Below are positions 49,107-63,506 of a DNA stretch of 64,000 nt, one piece after another; within the stretch, counting starts at the first letter, position 1, and every line of letters starts with the position of its first letter. The position numbers and the translations under genes are program-made. The DNA lies in NCBI RefSeq assembly GCF_001625215.2, contig NC_030389.2, positions 2,144,930-2,208,929 of the forward strand, read 5' to 3'. This DNA is from Daucus carota subsp. sativus (lineage: Eukaryota > Streptophyta > Magnoliopsida > Apiales > Apiaceae). The notes under the pieces were generated by a model. That model was not told the DNA's origin and ran no database searches. It worked only from the letters and a program-made list of their open reading frames with translations.

Positions 49107-49588
49107 CTCCATCCGTCCTTCTCAATTGTTTACACTGGGGGACGGGGCTCGGCACGCAATCTCATAATCCCATAAAAGATAGTTTGAAAAATTATTTTGA
49201 ATTTTTCTTTTCTGAATAAATATTTATTGTCTAAATTTTTATAAAAAAAGGAAACTAGCATTTTTCGTCACCCGACTTATTGTGTATTTAGATGATAAAT
49301 TGTTTAAAGTCATTGATTTCAGATTTATAATTTAATGAATTTTTAGAATTCTAATTACAATAATTTCTGATTTTACCGCTCATTTATTATCACTCCCTCG
49401 TCCATATCATTTATTTATAATTCTTTTCCACTGCTTGACATGTATTTTGAAATTATGTTTATATTCGTCGTGTCGAGCAATTCAAAAAATAATATAAACA
49501 AATTAGATTGACAATACAAGTAGAATCATAATATTCACGACCATTAAAATATCGTCGTGATGAATACTAGCGGCGGACGGAGGGAGAA
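49107..49588. mobile_element. Rearranged Stowaway fragments
   Basis: 49107-49250 matches the left half of the 4026-4276 copy (CTCCATCCGTCCTTCTCAAT, then GGGGGACGGGGCTCGGCACG). 49392-49588 starts CTCCCTCGTCCATATCATTT, resembling the inverse of the other end, and finishes GGACGGAGGGAG. Two related elements or one rearranged element are possible. Confidence 0.45.
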
Positions 49589-50207
49589 CCAACTTCGTAA
49601 GGAAAAACACTCCACTAAGTAATCAATAATTGAGTCATATTGAAGAAAAAGAAATACTCCGGTATTTCAAACTTACACATTATGTGATGCTGAACCAAAC
49701 TCAATCCATGGACGTCTCTGATTGAATAATTTTAAAATTTTATTAACTATTTATTTTTAATTTTTTGATTGTTTTATTTGATTTAAATAAAAATAAATAG
49801 GAGATAAGTTTTTAAAAATCTAAAAATATTAGTGAAAATAGTAGGACGCGGAATCTTTCGTTTGGATGTAATACCATTCATAAAAAATGTGTGAAACTCA
49901 ATATATAATACTTTCAAAATTTCAACTAATGATAAAGTGATATTTTTGATACAAATTTTTCTAATGAATGTCTCATTTGAGTCAATTTGAGAATCAGTGA
50001 CTCAATTGATACATTTGGACGAAACGAGTCGACTGCTTGATATTTATCCCTTTTATCAACTCATCACACTGAAAGTCAAAACATGTGGAGATTAAACTGT
50101 ACGATAAAGCACATAATCACGGACGTCATAATGTAGGTCAAGTATGATGGCGTAATATTCCCTTATGTCACTGGGCACGTCACTGAATTTACCTTTCAAA
50201 TTTACTA

Positions 50208-50508
50208 CCTCTGTCCCCCTCATTTCTTTACATTTGCTATTTTGAGATGTTCATCTCATTTCTCTATGTTACTATATATAGTAAGTTTTTCCTATTATTA
50301 CGCTCACTATCTTCCCCTACTATCTCATGTTTTACAATAAAAACTACTGTTAAACCCACTAATTTCCTCCATTATCTCAAATCTATTATTAAATATTGAT
50401 AGGTCCCACCACTTTACCCACTTTTCATCTAACTTTACTCATTTATTATGCATTGTCTTGGTCTCCGTGTCATCCTCCAATGTAAGGAATTGAGGGGGAC
50501 GGAGGGAG
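50208..50508. mobile_element. Stowaway-type MITE
   Basis: The left end CCTCTGTCCCCCTCATTTCT pairs with the right end GAGGGGGACGGAGGGAG, with TA flanks (50206-50207 and 50509-50510). The interior differs from that of the 4026-4276 type. Confidence 0.8.
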
Positions 50509-50633
50509 TATAAATAAACATATTACACGTTATTTAAGAAAATATTAATTTTTAAGGAAAATTTTAGTTTGAAAGTGATTATTATTATTTTTAAATAAAG
50601 AAAATGACTATTATTAAAATTGCATACTTAAAG

Positions 50634-51087
50634 GGGTGTATTGGATTGAGATTTTAATGCATTTTTTTGCATTGATGAAATCCGTGGGTATTTGATTGGG
50701 ATTGTTTAAAATCCATTAAAATTTTGAGGTATTTAATTTGGATTTTAAATTATGTTACAAAATCTGGTCATATTCAATTAGGATTTAAATTATGCTTTAA
50801 AATCCGATGGTATTCAATTGTGATTGTTTAAAATTCATTAAAATCTGATGGTATTCCAATGCTGATGGATTTTTTTGGATTTCATAAAAAGAACGATTTT
50901 GTAGTCTTCAGTGTATTTTAAGTTTTTTAAAATCCCACCAAAATCAATAAGATTTTGAAGTATTGTGCTTAAATCCTATCAACTCTGCGACATTTAATTA
51001 AGAATCCGCACAAAATCAAAATCAGATACAATCCACTAAAATCCGATGAGTAAAAACAATCCATTAAAATCCTAATCGAATACACCC
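50634..51087. mobile_element. TIR element, GGGTGTATTGGATT type
   Basis: The left end GGGTGTATTGGATTGAGATT and the inverse of the right end, GGGTGTATTCGATTAGGATT, match at most positions over about 27 bases. The interior has repeated AAAATCCGATGGTATTC-like words. I could not see a clear target duplication, so the superfamily is open. Confidence 0.6.
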
Positions 51088-51655
51088 TGTTCGTTAATGT
51101 ACATAACGATAATATACATCAATTTAAAGAGAACATATCTGACTAAATAAAATTTGAGTTTGAGAAGGAAAGAGATGTTGACAGGTGATATGTACTATGT
51201 AGACCCGTTTGATACTGACGTTAAATATTTGTTTAAAAATAGATGAAAAATTTAATAAATTTATAAATAATTTTTTTGAATGATAGTTTTCAGCCAAAAA
51301 CTGCTTTTAAAAGCAGGTCCATACTTTAAAAAAAAATTATTTTCTAACCTTTACCGGAAGTCAGCCATAAGTTTCATTATCAAACTTGACCAAAAACATT
51401 ATATTTTTATATTAATACTCAAATATCTAATATCTACGGCAACACTTTTTCCATGAAATATTTTTAAAAACACAACAGTTTTTAATATCACTCTTAAATA
51501 GATTCTTAATTCTTATATTAACTCCATTTTGTGTAATTAGAATTAGATAAAATTAAAGAATGGCTATTTTTAAAACATTAAAAATAAGTAATTATATGTT
51601 GTACCGAATTTCAAGATAATAGATGTATTTAAATAATTTTACTAATAGTGTCATA

Positions 51656-52669
51656 GTGATTCGATTCCGTGTGATAAGCGTGGTGCGATGAAGGGTTCAG
51701 ATCGTCATTCTAGAAATTTCAAACAAGGTTGCTACATCTCACTTTCATTACACTCGCTAATTATTTTAAGTCAGCAGGGTACCTCTCCAATAACTTTTCA
51801 TTGCATGTTCGAAGACTTTTGCACGTTGGCTTTGCATTCTTAAATTGCTTCCATTTCCGTTCTCAACGTTGTCTAGTTTAGTTATCGCAAAAATGTCCTG
51901 ACACGAGCATGGCTACCGAAGTACTATCTTTCAGCTCTGTCAGGAAAGCTCAAGTTGTCAGGTCTCAATAAGGTATGCGTCTGAAACCTATAAATCTTAG
52001 CTTTGATTCTTATTTAAACTGTTCTTTTTATTCGGTCAGGGTTAAGTTTTATTGTTAAACCTCGATCAAGTAGAATGATGATAGTGTATTTTAACTCTCG
52101 ATAAGGTAATATACTTATTTCCTTCAGAACGATTTTATATTTTAAAGAGTTTTATCTTGCCGGAAAATTTGTCTAGTTTTGTTAACTGTTTTTGCCTGCT
52201 TCAATTCTATCTTGCTGCCGTGTTTACTCATTTGGTTTGCACCGTTGAGAACCGGTCTAACTAAAACCTTAAAACTTTAAGATATTAGAGAAAGTCCACA
52301 AACTGATCTTATGCTATATTTCAACATGCATAAAGTGTAAGAATTGGTTCAAATCTGGGCATTCTCATAGCGGAAAATTTTAATCTTGCAGAACTACCGT
52401 TCTCTGATAATATATTGGTTCAAATCTGGGCACTCTCATAGCAGATTTTTTTTTTCTTCTGAATTTTCCGGTACTTTCATCTTCACAACCTTCAGATTCG
52501 AATTAAGAAGGTAACTTGTATGCTTATAATTTCTGTTTTTCTCAATCTTTACTGAACTACACAAATTTTTTGATTATTTGAAGATTACTAACTGTTATTC
52601 TGCTGTAAATAGAGCGCCCGATTCTTCTTTTCTCTAACATTATTGAAAAAATTGTTTCGTGTAGTTCCA
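51656..52669 (+). promoter_or_regulatory. Duplicated upstream region of paralogue 3
   Basis: It matches the upstream blocks of paralogues 1 and 2, from CCGTGTGATAAGCGTGG, through a leader-exon-like end (TCTCAATAAG, then GTATGCG) to the second leader exon near 52508 (AATTAAGAAG, then GTAACT). A short internal duplication of TTGGTTCAAATCTGGGCA occurs at about 52344 and 52418. Confidence 0.5.
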
Positions 52670-55600
52670 ATGAAGATGTACAACTTAACCTGTTACTATC
52701 CTCACAAACACCTTCCTCGCGGGTGGATGATTGAGAGCCGGATGGAAGTAAGCTTCTCACTACCGACACCTTATTATTTACCTTTTGATCTTGACTCTAA
52801 TAGGTGTTATTTGGCCAGGGCGCAACAATCGCTGAATTGCCAGATATAGTCCTGTTTACTGGTTTCATGTTTGCGATTTTGTGCTTCTACAACAAATGCC
52901 GGTCTCTCTTTACGGGTTTCTTGATTAAGGAGCTTGACAACTTGACTGAGAAGATCAAAAACCTGGTGGAAAAGATATGGATTAAGGTGGGTTTTTATTT
53001 TGCTCTATGAGTATCTGTGACTTTACATTTTACTGTTACGGCCTTGGTTTGTAAATCTAGCGCGCAATATTGTATTGTGATTGTGTTTGGTTGCCTCTTG
53101 TTCTAGTTAATTGAGACTTCGTTAGTGGTGCTAGTGAAAGAACATGTAAGAATATAAAAATCATCGATATGGAAGCCTAATATGCTTGATTCTCTTCAAT
53201 TCCAACTGTTATGATTATAAGATTCTTCAGTTGTGTCTTCATATATGCTAGATGCGTGTTCATACATGCTAGATGCAAGTTGAGATATTGGTCTTGAGTT
53301 TAGTGAGTTTTTATCCACTGATGTAGCCAATTGATCACTTGCAGTACATGTCAAACCTAGTTCTATTCAGCAGTGTAGAGAGAGAATATTGAGAAGAAAA
53401 CTCAGAGAACATATATTGCATAAAAGGTGTGTTACAGAACGTGGAAAGAAAGTCTATATATACACAAACTACAACTAACTTTCTAACTAATTATGAGCTG
53501 TACATGAGCTGTGTAATGCTATACATGAGCTGCTGCATGTATGCAGAATAAATAGATTCTATGTTATGTCAACACCCCCCCTCAAGTTGGAGGTGGAGAC
53601 ACCCAACTTGGACATGATTGCCTGATGTTGAACACCATTCAAGGCTTTAGTGAACACATCTGCTAATTGTAATTGTGTTGGAACATAAGACAATGAGATA
53701 AGGCCTGAACTGAGTTTTTCACGAACAAAATGGCAGTCGAGGTCGATGTGCTTTGTTCGCTCGTGGAAGACTGGGTTCTTAGCAATGTAAATCGCAGCTT
53801 GGCTATCACACTTTACTGGTATGGGAACGACATCTGGAACAGTAAGCTCAGATAACAGCCGTGACAGCCATGCAAGTTCTGCTGTAATACGTCGAATGGA
53901 TCGGTATTCAGCCTCAGCTGAAGATAAGGACACTGTGTGTTGTTTCTTGGATTTCCAAGATATGATACTATCACCTAGCATTACTACAAAGCCACTGACT
54001 GATTTTCGAGTGTGAGGGCAAGCAGCCCAGTCGGCATCACAGTAAGCTGTTAGACTAAATTGTGGTTTAGAGTGGTAAAACAACCCTTGAGAAGGTGTTA
54101 GCTTGAGATAACGTAAAACATGTATAGCAGCATCCCAGTGAGGAGTACGAGGTGCACTCATGAACTGGCTCAGGTGTTGAACAGCAAAAGAAATATCAGG
54201 ACGAGTATTTGTAAGGAAATTTAGTTTGCCAACTAATTTCCTATACAATGAACAATCATGAACTGGTTCACCTTGGTCATGAAGAAGTTTGATAGTGGGA
54301 TCTAGAGGACTAACTGCAGGAGGAGAATTAAGACAATCAAACTCTGTTAACAAGTCATTAGTAAACTTGTTTTGTGAAATGATCATGCCGTCTGAAGTTG
54401 CTTGAAATTCAAGACCTAGAAAGTAACTCAAGTTGCCAAGATCCTTGATCTTGAAAGTGTCATTGAGAAAAGTCTTAACTGAATTTATCTCATGTAAATC
54501 ATCACCAACCAGGAGAATGTCATCGACATAAACTGCTAAGAAAACAATGCTGGAATTTGTTTTCTTGTAGAACAAAGAGTAATCATTTTTGGAGTATGAA
54601 TATCCCCGAGACAGAAGAGCACAACAGAGTTTGTGATTCCAATTTCTGGAAGCTTGGCGAAGTCCGTATAGAGATTTAAGCAGCTTGCAAACAAGTGAGG
54701 GATCATCAACTACCAACCCAGGAGGCAATTGCATATAAACATCTTCAAACAAATCGCCATGTAGGAAGGCATTATTGACATCCAGCTGAAACATCTGCCA
54801 TTTTTTCTTGACAGCAGTAGCAACAAGAGTACGAATGGTTGTCATTTTAACAACCGGAGAGAAAGTTTCAGTGAAGTCAATTCCAGCTTTCTGAGTAAAA
54901 CCTTTAACAACTAAACGTGCTTTATAACGTTCAATTGAACCATCTGCATGATGCTTAACTTTGAAAACCCAACGACATGAAATGGCCTTTTTGCCAGGAG
55001 GTAAAGGTACTAATTTCCAAGTATTATTAGCCTCTAAAGCAGAAAATTCAGCAGCCACAGCCTGTTGCCATTCTGGATATATCATTGCCTCAGCAAAAGA
55101 GGAAGGTTCTGCAACTGGTGTTTGTAGAGACATAGGAGTAGCACAACAGATGATATTTGAAGGTGAGGGATTTTCAAGGCTGAGACATTGAGATGTAATG
55201 GTGCATGAGCAGAGAGACTCTGAACAAGCATTATGCACAGAGTGTACATAATCTGTGAGGTAAGTTGGGACCTTTGAAGCTCTTGTAGACTTCCTAATAG
55301 GTTGTAAATTTTCAACAGCTGAATTTGGAACTGTAGACTCAGATGACTGTGTATCAGTGAAAATCTCAGAAGACTGTGTATCAGTGAAAGGAATGGAACA
55401 GTGCACTGGAGACTGTGATAAAGTGTGAGACTGTGATGGCACAGAGGACTGTGATGGGGACAGGTGAGAATGAGTGGGTGGAATAGATGTATCAGCAACA
55501 GGTATGGGGAAATATGAAGGAGAATTAACATCTACATAAGGAAAGTGATTTTCATAGAAAATTGCATCTCTAGATATGAGGACCTGTTTAGTTTCAAGAC

Positions 55601-58600
55601 TATAAAACTTGTATGCCTTCTTTCCTTGTGGGTAGCCAAGAAACACACAAGCTATAGCACGAGCTGTAAATTTGTCTCTATGAGGTTTGGGAGTAGTGAC
55701 TAGGCTAAGACATCCAAAAGGCTTTAAGTGTGAGTAACTTGGTTTGACCTTGAGTAAAGCTTCATATGGAGACAGATTATTTAATATTCTAGAGGGAAAC
55801 AAATTGATCAGGTAAGTTGCAGTAAGAATGCAGTCCCCCCAGAATTTAATAGGTAAGTGAGATTGAAATAATAGTGCTCTTGCTGTTTCAAGCAAGTGTT
55901 TGTGCTTTCTTTCCACAACCCCATTCTGTTGTGGTGTGAAAGCACAAGAGGTTTGATGAAGAATGCCTTTTGACTGAAAGAATTCAATAGCAGAGTTGCT
56001 TAAGCCAATCTCTAAAGCATTATCAGAACGTACAGATTGTACAGATATTTTGAATTGATTTTCAACTAAGATGATATAGGACTTTAGAAAATCAAATGCA
56101 GAACTTTTGTTAGTGAGCAAAAAAGTCCATGTAGCTCTGGAAAAATCATCCACTATTGTGAGGAAGTACTTAAAGTTGTTGTAAGTAGGGACTTTGTAGG
56201 GACCCCATACATCAACATGAATTAATTGAAATGGACTAGAGCTAAAAGTAGTACTGATGGGAAATGGAAGTCTTTGCTGTCTAGCTTTAGCACACACAAG
56301 ACAGGGTACATCAGTCATAGAATCAACATTACACAAATGTAATGATTTGAGTTTATCAAAAGGCAAATGCCCAAGTCTAGAATGCCATTTCAGACACTCT
56401 TTATTACAACTAGTAACAGTAGTACTAGCATTTGCAGAAACAGGAAAAGAAATGCTGGAAGGGGAACTTGAGTATGAAAGTAGATAAAGGCCTTTAAAAG
56501 CTTTACCAATTTCCAGTGGTCTCTTCTGTGAAGAGGCCTGCAAATAACAAGAGTCATTAGTGAATTGTAATGAACAATTCAATTGACTTGTTAATTTGCT
56601 GACAGAGAGAAGATTAAACTGGAAAAGAGGCACATAAAGAACATTTTGGAGGGTAATGTCATGAGAAATAGGAACACTACCAGCAGAAGTAATGTGTAAA
56701 ATATGACCATTTGGCAGAGAAATAGTCAATGGTTTAGACAGAATAGCAAGTGAACTAAACAAGTGTTGTTGAGAACACATGTGATCATTGGCACCACTGT
56801 CAATGATCCATGTGACTGAGTTTGACTGTGACATGCAGGTAATAATGGAGTCTGGACAAAGTGAATTACCAGCAAAATTGGCACAAGAAGGCTGTTCTGT
56901 AGGCTGAGTAGACTTTAGGAGATTGAGCAGCTGTGAATACATTTCAGCAGTGAGAACTGGAGCTTGAGCTTGAGTGCTGGTAACAGATTCTGTGTTGGCA
57001 ATAGAATCAGTTTGAACAGCATCTACATTGGCAGCAATTTTCCTTGTAGATTTTGTGAACTTAAAATCAGGAGGAAATCCATGAAGCTTGTAGCATTTGT
57101 CAATTGTGTGTCCTGACTTTTTGCAATAGTTGCAGGTGAGAGTGGATTTCTTGAATTGGCCTTGTGGAGCCTGAGATGAAAATCCAGAGGACCTTGAATT
57201 GACATGAAGTGAAGCAGAATCTGTTATCAGATTGTGAGAAGATCGGATTTCACGTTGAGCCTCTTCTTGGAGCAGGAGATTATATACTTGACTGATTGAT
57301 GGTAGAGGATTAGTCATCAGGATAGAACCTCTTATGACATTATAAGAATCATTTAAGCCCATGAGAAACGAAATCACTCGTTGATTCTGATGGAGAGTAG
57401 CATTTTTGGCTGCAGCATCACAAGTACAAATAGCAGTGAGACATAATGAATCAACATCATCCCAGAGAACCTTCTTCTTTGTGAAATAATCAGCAATTGT
57501 GCTATTTCCTTGATGCAGTTCACTGAGATCCTTTTGTAGAGCAAACAATTGTGTGCCATTGGAGACATTGTATCTCGCTTCAAGTTCTTTCCACATTTGA
57601 CAAGCAGAATCAGCATGAATAACACTACGAGCAATGCTCTTGGATAAAGCACCAAGAATCCATGAGATAACCATATCATTACAACGATGCCAGCTAGTAT
57701 GAGAAGGATCAGAGGGATCTGGTTGTGGAATACGTCCATCAACAAACCCTAATTTATTACGAGCAGATAGGGCAATTCTCATGGAACGTTTCCAGGTGAT
57801 AAAATCAGTTCCATCAAAACAATCACTCACAAGTTTCATTCCAGGACTGTCTGATGATTGCAAATGCAGTGGATTATCTTGAAGATGAGTAGATGAATTA
57901 TGTTCGGAATCATGAGTGTTTGAAGAAGTCATGATGATAACAATTGTGAACAAACAGAAACTCAACAATTTCAACACAAACTCAACGAATTCAACAAAAA
58001 ACTCAACGAATTTCAACAAACTCAACACAGAACAGAGAATTCTTGAAGAAATGGCGATGAATATGTACAGTAACAGAGAGAAGATAATATGTATATACAG
58101 TAACGAAACATATATGAGAAGGTAACGAAATCACCGGAGAAGATGATCGGAAAATGATCGGAAAGTGCAGCGGAGGAGAAGATCGGAGCGTCGATTTCGC
58201 TCTGATACCATGTCAAACCTAGTTCTATTCAGCAGTGTAGAGAGAGAATATTGAGAAGAAAACTCAGAGAACATATATTGCATAAAAGGTGTGTTACAGA
58301 ACGTGGAAAGAAAGTCTATATATACACAAACTACAACTAACTTTCTAACTAATTATGAGCTGTACATGAGCTGTGTAATGCTATACATGAGCTGCTGCAT
58401 GTATGCAGAATAAATAGATTCTATGTTATGTCAACAGTACATTTTTACCATAGTACATAACAATTTAATGTAGTTTAATATGCAGAAAAATTGTTGACAA
58501 ATGAAATTTTCCCTTTCAAGTTGGTTCTCCTTTCTCAAGGAATGTGATATAAATTTGTTTCATCAAAATTGGTTCTCTGTCTTAAATACAATATATTTTG

Positions 58601-59031
58601 ATTTGATTTTTTTTTTTCAGCTCAAGGAAAACAAGATCGAGTATTTGGGAGCTGTATTTCAGATACTAAACATAGCTTTTTCATCCTCTCTTTTAAGGGA
58701 TGCACAGAGATGGAAATCTTACTTCATAGCAGGCATAGCGATATTTGCTTTTCTCTGTTACTGTGTTGAGGTCTCTGTGGAACTGAGGAGACTTGAAGTT
58801 ACCAGAACATATATCCGTCCCGAGAGGATGAACAACATAGTAGTTTGGTTTTTCACTAAACAGCGTGTTTTGCAGTGCCTCGTTCCTCTAGTAACCTGTG
58901 TTTATAGAAGCCATCACATGGAAGATACTCGGGAAAGTGTTTCATATATAATTCCCATGTCCGTTTATGTTGTAGGTCAGCTGGCATTCATGTATGCTCG
59001 TGATCGATACCATTTCTATGCAGCCAACTGA
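52670..59031 (+). CDS. Short membrane-protein paralogue 3, copia in intron 2
   Basis: The exons are 52670-52747, 52819-52986 and 58621-59031. Junctions are phase 0 with GT and AG ends, giving 218 residues. It starts [20 protein letters not shown], and this copy retains the upstream ATG that paralogue 1 has lost. Exon 2 decodes to [20 protein letters not shown] and ends VEKIWIK. Exon 3 starts [20 protein letters not shown] and ends FYAAN. The coding exons are intact. Intron 2 has grown to 5.6 kb because a copia element lies in it in the opposite orientation; without that element it would be about 550 bases, similar to paralogue 2. Whether the intron is still removed correctly is unknown. The family is unrecognised. 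Confidence 0.6.
53349..53574 (-). repeat. 3' LTR of the copia element
   Basis: This is the direct repeat partner of 58211-58436. It is 226 bp with TG and CA ends and matches the other copy by eye. Confidence 0.93.
53559..58028 (-). CDS. Copia gag-pol polyprotein
   Basis: This is a single frame of about 1489 residues. In order it has a gag region with a retrotransposon-type capsid domain, a CCHC zinc knuckle ([14 protein letters not shown]), an aspartic protease ([11 protein letters not shown]), an integrase with an HxxxH/CxxC start and an acidic catalytic core, a reverse transcriptase with YVDDILLVG, and an RNase H-type end with SSAEAEYRS. Integrase lying before reverse transcriptase marks the Ty1/copia order. 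Translation may start about 30 residues in, at [11 protein letters not shown]. It belongs to the mobile element and not to the host gene it interrupts. Confidence 0.93.
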   Translation of the reverse strand: MLSLLKFVEFFVEFVEFVLKLLSFCLFTIVIIMTSSNTHDSEHNSSTHLQDNPLHLQSSDSPGMKLVSDCFDGTDFITWKRSMRIALSARNKLGFVDGRIPQPDPSDPSHTSWHRCNDMVISWILGALSKSIARSVIHADSACQMWKELEARYNVSNGTQLFALQKDLSELHQGNSTIADYFTKKKVLWDDVDSLCLTAICTCDAAAKNATLHQNQRVISFLMGLNDSYNVIRGSILMTNPLPSISQVYNLLLQEEAQREIRSSHNLITDSASLHVNSRSSGFSSQAPQGQFKKSTLTCNYCKKSGHTIDKCYKLHGFPPDFKFTKSTRKIAANVDAVQTDSIANTESVTSTQAQAPVLTAEMYSQLLNLLKSTQPTEQPSCANFAGNSLCPDSIITCMSQSNSVTWIIDSGANDHMCSQQHLFSSLAILSKPLTISLPNGHILHITSAGSVPISHDITLQNVLYVPLFQFNLLSVSKLTSQLNCSLQFTNDSCYLQASSQKRPLEIGKAFKGLYLLSYSSSPSSISFPVSANASTTVTSCNKECLKWHSRLGHLPFDKLKSLHLCNVDSMTDVPCLVCAKARQQRLPFPISTTFSSSPFQLIHVDVWGPYKVPTYNNFKYFLTIVDDFSRATWTFLLTNKSSAFDFLKSYIILVENQFKISVQSVRSDNALEIGLSNSAIEFFQSKGILHQTSCAFTPQQNGVVERKHKHLLETARALLFQSHLPIKFWGDCILTATYLINLFPSRILNNLSPYEALLKVKPSYSHLKPFGCLSLVTTPKPHRDKFTARAIACVFLGYPQGKKAYKFYSLETKQVLISRDAIFYENHFPYVDVNSPSYFPIPVADTSIPPTHSHLSPSQSSVPSQSHTLSQSPVHCSIPFTDTQSSEIFTDTQSSESTVPNSAVENLQPIRKSTRASKVPTYLTDYVHSVHNACSESLCSCTITSQCLSLENPSPSNIICCATPMSLQTPVAEPSSFAEAMIYPEWQQAVAAEFSALEANNTWKLVPLPPGKKAISCRWVFKVKHHADGSIERYKARLVVKGFTQKAGIDFTETFSPVVKMTTIRTLVATAVKKKWQMFQLDVNNAFLHGDLFEDVYMQLPPGLVVDDPSLVCKLLKSLYGLRQASRNWNHKLCCALLSRGYSYSKNDYSLFYKKTNSSIVFLAVYVDDILLVGDDLHEINSVKTFLNDTFKIKDLGNLSYFLGLEFQATSDGMIISQNKFTNDLLTEFDCLNSPPAVSPLDPTIKLLHDQGEPVHDCSLYRKLVGKLNFLTNTRPDISFAVQHLSQFMSAPRTPHWDAAIHVLRYLKLTPSQGLFYHSKPQFSLTAYCDADWAACPHTRKSVSGFVVMLGDSIISWKSKKQHTVSLSSAEAEYRSIRRITAELAWLSRLLSELTVPDVVPIPVKCDSQAAIYIAKNPVFHERTKHIDLDCHFVREKLSSGLISLSYVPTQLQLADVFTKALNGVQHQAIMSKLGVSTSNLRGGVDIT
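58211..58436 (-). repeat. 5' LTR of the copia element
   Basis: This is the direct repeat partner of 53349-53574. It carries the element's promoter on the minus strand and is followed by the initiator-tRNA-type primer-binding site. Confidence 0.93.
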
Positions 59032-59334
59032 CAACATTTCGCACAAAGGGAAAGGAATATCTGAGGAAGACAAACGTGTCGTTGCCAAGAAGTTGCAGAT
59101 GCAAATGTAGTGAAAGGGCACAGAGACATGGAGAAGAACTCTGCTCCGGCACTGACAGGAGTGCCTGAGTCAGCTTGTCGACGCAAGGACATGTAATTCA
59201 TATATCATTGTTGTACTCTATAATTGTTGGATCAAATTTGAGTTGTTTGTATAACATGAAATCCATCTCAATTAGTTGAGATATATTGGCAATGAGTTTT
59301 CTGTTTTTTTAATATACAATTCAAGTATGGTTCT

Positions 59335-59614
59335 TGTCTTTTACTGTGTCGAGGTCTTTGTTGAACTGAAGAGAGCTGGAGTTACCAGAACAAATTTCTA
59401 TCCTAAGAGGATGAACAATATAGCAGTTTGGTTTTTGACTGAAAGGCATGCTCTGCAGTTCCTCTATACTCTACTAACATGTGTTTATAAAATCTATCAC
59501 GAGGAATATACTTGGGAAGGTGTTTCATTTAGCATAGAAATATTCATTCGTGTAGCAGGACAGCTGACATTCCTGTATGCTCGTGATCTATATTATTTCT
59601 ATGCAACCAATTGA
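59335..59614 (+). pseudogene. Truncated copy of the family's last exon
   Basis: The homology begins inside exon 3 at FYCVEVFVELKRAGVTRTNF and runs through MNNIAVWFLTERHALQFLYT to FYATN and a stop. The first half of the exon (the LKEN start and first hydrophobic segment) and both earlier exons are missing. It lies about 300 bases past paralogue 3. The frame is open and could start at an ATG at 59276 or 59327, but there is no evidence that it is a complete gene. Confidence 0.65.
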
Positions 59615-61548
59615 TAACATTCGGCCCGAAGGGAATGAATTATTTGTGGAAGACAAAGATGTCGTTGCCGAGGAAGTTGCAGTCTTGCAGATGCAAATGT
59701 AGTGAAGGGGAAGAGAAAGCTAAGTTGATCACAATTATACACAGACTGTACTACAGTGCTAAAGGAAGGATCTCAGAAACAAGAAAGCTAGCTCTGATTG
59801 ATAGCTCAAATCCAACTCCCTGCACGGGGGAGGGGACAATCATATCAACATAGATGTGCGCAGATGGAGAACCACTTTCAAAAGAACAACAAGAACTTGG
59901 AATATTAGAGAAACAACTTTAGAAGAAAGTTTAAAAGTGTCGGCCAGAAGTTTGAACACAGCACATTCATTGTTATGAACCTAAAGATTGCTGTCACAGG
60001 GCATTTCTTAGCAAAAAATCAATGGACTCAAGTTTAGAGCTTTAACTGCTGAATGAAAGAATATGAAACTTGAATTCCAGAAGAAAGCAGAAGCAACTCA
60101 AAGTTAAACTTAGTTGAGGTTGTCTAATTTTCGTTACTATATGTAGAGGAGGGGGCAGTGTACGCCATCCAGTTCCAACTTATACAATAGCTTGTAAATT
60201 ATCTTTAGCAATCTAATGTTCATTTATGTCATCTGGTATTGCTACTCAATCATGAGGCTCAGAGGTTCAAAGACTCAAACCACCACTTAATTTATATAAA
60301 CTATTCATTAACTTTTTAACAATATATTCTAAATTTTAAAAAATGAACAATTGCATAGAAAAGTACAAAAGCAGTCGTCTATAAACTTTTAGCCAACTTT
60401 ACAATAGTCTGCAGTTCATACAATGACTGGTTGTATAAAAAAACTACAGCAGTAAGCTTACAAACTTTGCTGAATTCTCACATGTGCAGGCCATGGTTCA
60501 GCACAACAATTCACTACATAATTACACAGAATTGATATATGCAACATTTATAAAAGGACACATAAACACATAATTCTATTTACGAAACAGACAAGTTCTT
60601 ATAAATTCAACCACTTACTTATTAAGAACCACTCTCTTCTGCCTTTTTCCAGCCGATGATCTTAAATCATCTGTGGAGATGTAGTTAATCCAGCACAATA
60701 TACGAAAAGAAGAATGGTATTGATGAGGACAAGCTTCATATGTTTCCATATGCAATCCATCAAGTTTACAGTTACGGATCCTCTTACACAATTTTTTTAT
60801 GCTAGCAGTAGATCCGGCAATGTACACAACGCAAGACTTTAGTGTTTGGGTTTGGACTTCTGTGTACAAGAGAAGGTACACCAACACCAAAGGACACGAA
60901 AATACATGAAATATAGATACATGTATGTGTGTATGTATATATACATCGATTTCTTATTATATGTTTATTGTAAAAGATCATAATCTTATAGGATAAAGAA
61001 CGAGCAGAATTTTGAAACTTTAAGAGTATAAATATATTAAATGTTTTAAATGGAATATATAATTAATATTATGATACTCCTTCAGTCCCCTCCAATTGTT
61101 TACATTGGAGGGGAAGGGTTTAACAAGCATTTTAAGGCTCAAGTAAAATATAGTTTCATAAATTATATTAAACTTTTTTTCTTCTAAATAAAAGTTTAAT
61201 ATTTAAACTTTCATACAAAAAAAGAAAGTTTGAAAAATATTTTACAAGAGCCTTAAAATGTGTGCCAAGCAGTGAGGAAAAGACTGTAAAACAAAATGGA
61301 TGGGAAAAAGATAGTATTAAATATCATGTTATAATAAAGAAAGTAATATTAAAATAATTTTTTAGAGTAAAAATATATTTACGCACATAATACAAAACGA
61401 CAAGAATTCAATTCATGTCGTGTTTTGGTAAACATGAAAGTACACGACAAGAAAGTACGCAAAACATGACACAATTGCCGGGTCTAGCTAGTAGTAGTGG
61501 ATACGGATATCAGAAGAATTAACAAGAACTTCAGTACCATACCAAATT
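59615..61548. other. Spacer with an unassigned minus-strand open frame
   Basis: The family tail (MQPIDNIRPEGNELFVEDKD, frame-shifted) follows the truncated copy. A 91-codon minus-strand frame at 60615-60890 is rich in cysteine and lysine (starting MVLVYLLLYTEVQTQTLKSC). I do not recognise it; it could be a gene fragment. A Stowaway-like element lies at 61077. Confidence 0.45.
61077..61314. mobile_element. Degenerate Stowaway-type MITE
   Basis: The left end CTCCTTCAGTCCCCTCCAAT and the interior (TTTACATTGGAGGGGAAGGG) resemble the 4026-4276 copy. The right end is diverged (GGGAAAAAGATAG). TA flanks are present (61075-61076 and 61315-61316). Confidence 0.6.

Positions 61549-63506
<1,958 letters not shown>

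Larger units (their letters stand above)
46572..51655. other. Gene-poor spacer with several mobile-element remnants
   Basis: I see no gene. The stretch holds a possible LTR, one intact and one fragmentary Stowaway region, another Stowaway, and a larger TIR element, all listed separately. A GGCGCGCC-containing pair near 47710-47745 lies within the LTR-like part. Confidence 0.6.
53349..58436 (-). mobile_element. Ty1/copia LTR retrotransposon, whole-looking and young
   Basis: The element is bounded by 226-bp direct LTRs (53349-53574 and 58211-58436) that look identical by eye. The 5-bp sequence GTACA flanks it on both sides (53344-53348 and 58437-58441). On the minus strand a primer-binding site TGGTATCAGAGC, complementary to initiator tRNA-Met as in many copia elements, follows the 5' LTR, and a G-rich polypurine tract precedes the 3' LTR. 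One long polyprotein frame fills the interior. Identical LTRs imply a recent insertion. It looks whole, with no breaks noticed. Confidence 0.95.

Noticed and set aside
55082-55531. Open frame overlapping the copia polyprotein
   Set aside because: It is a shadow frame of the polyprotein on the same strand.
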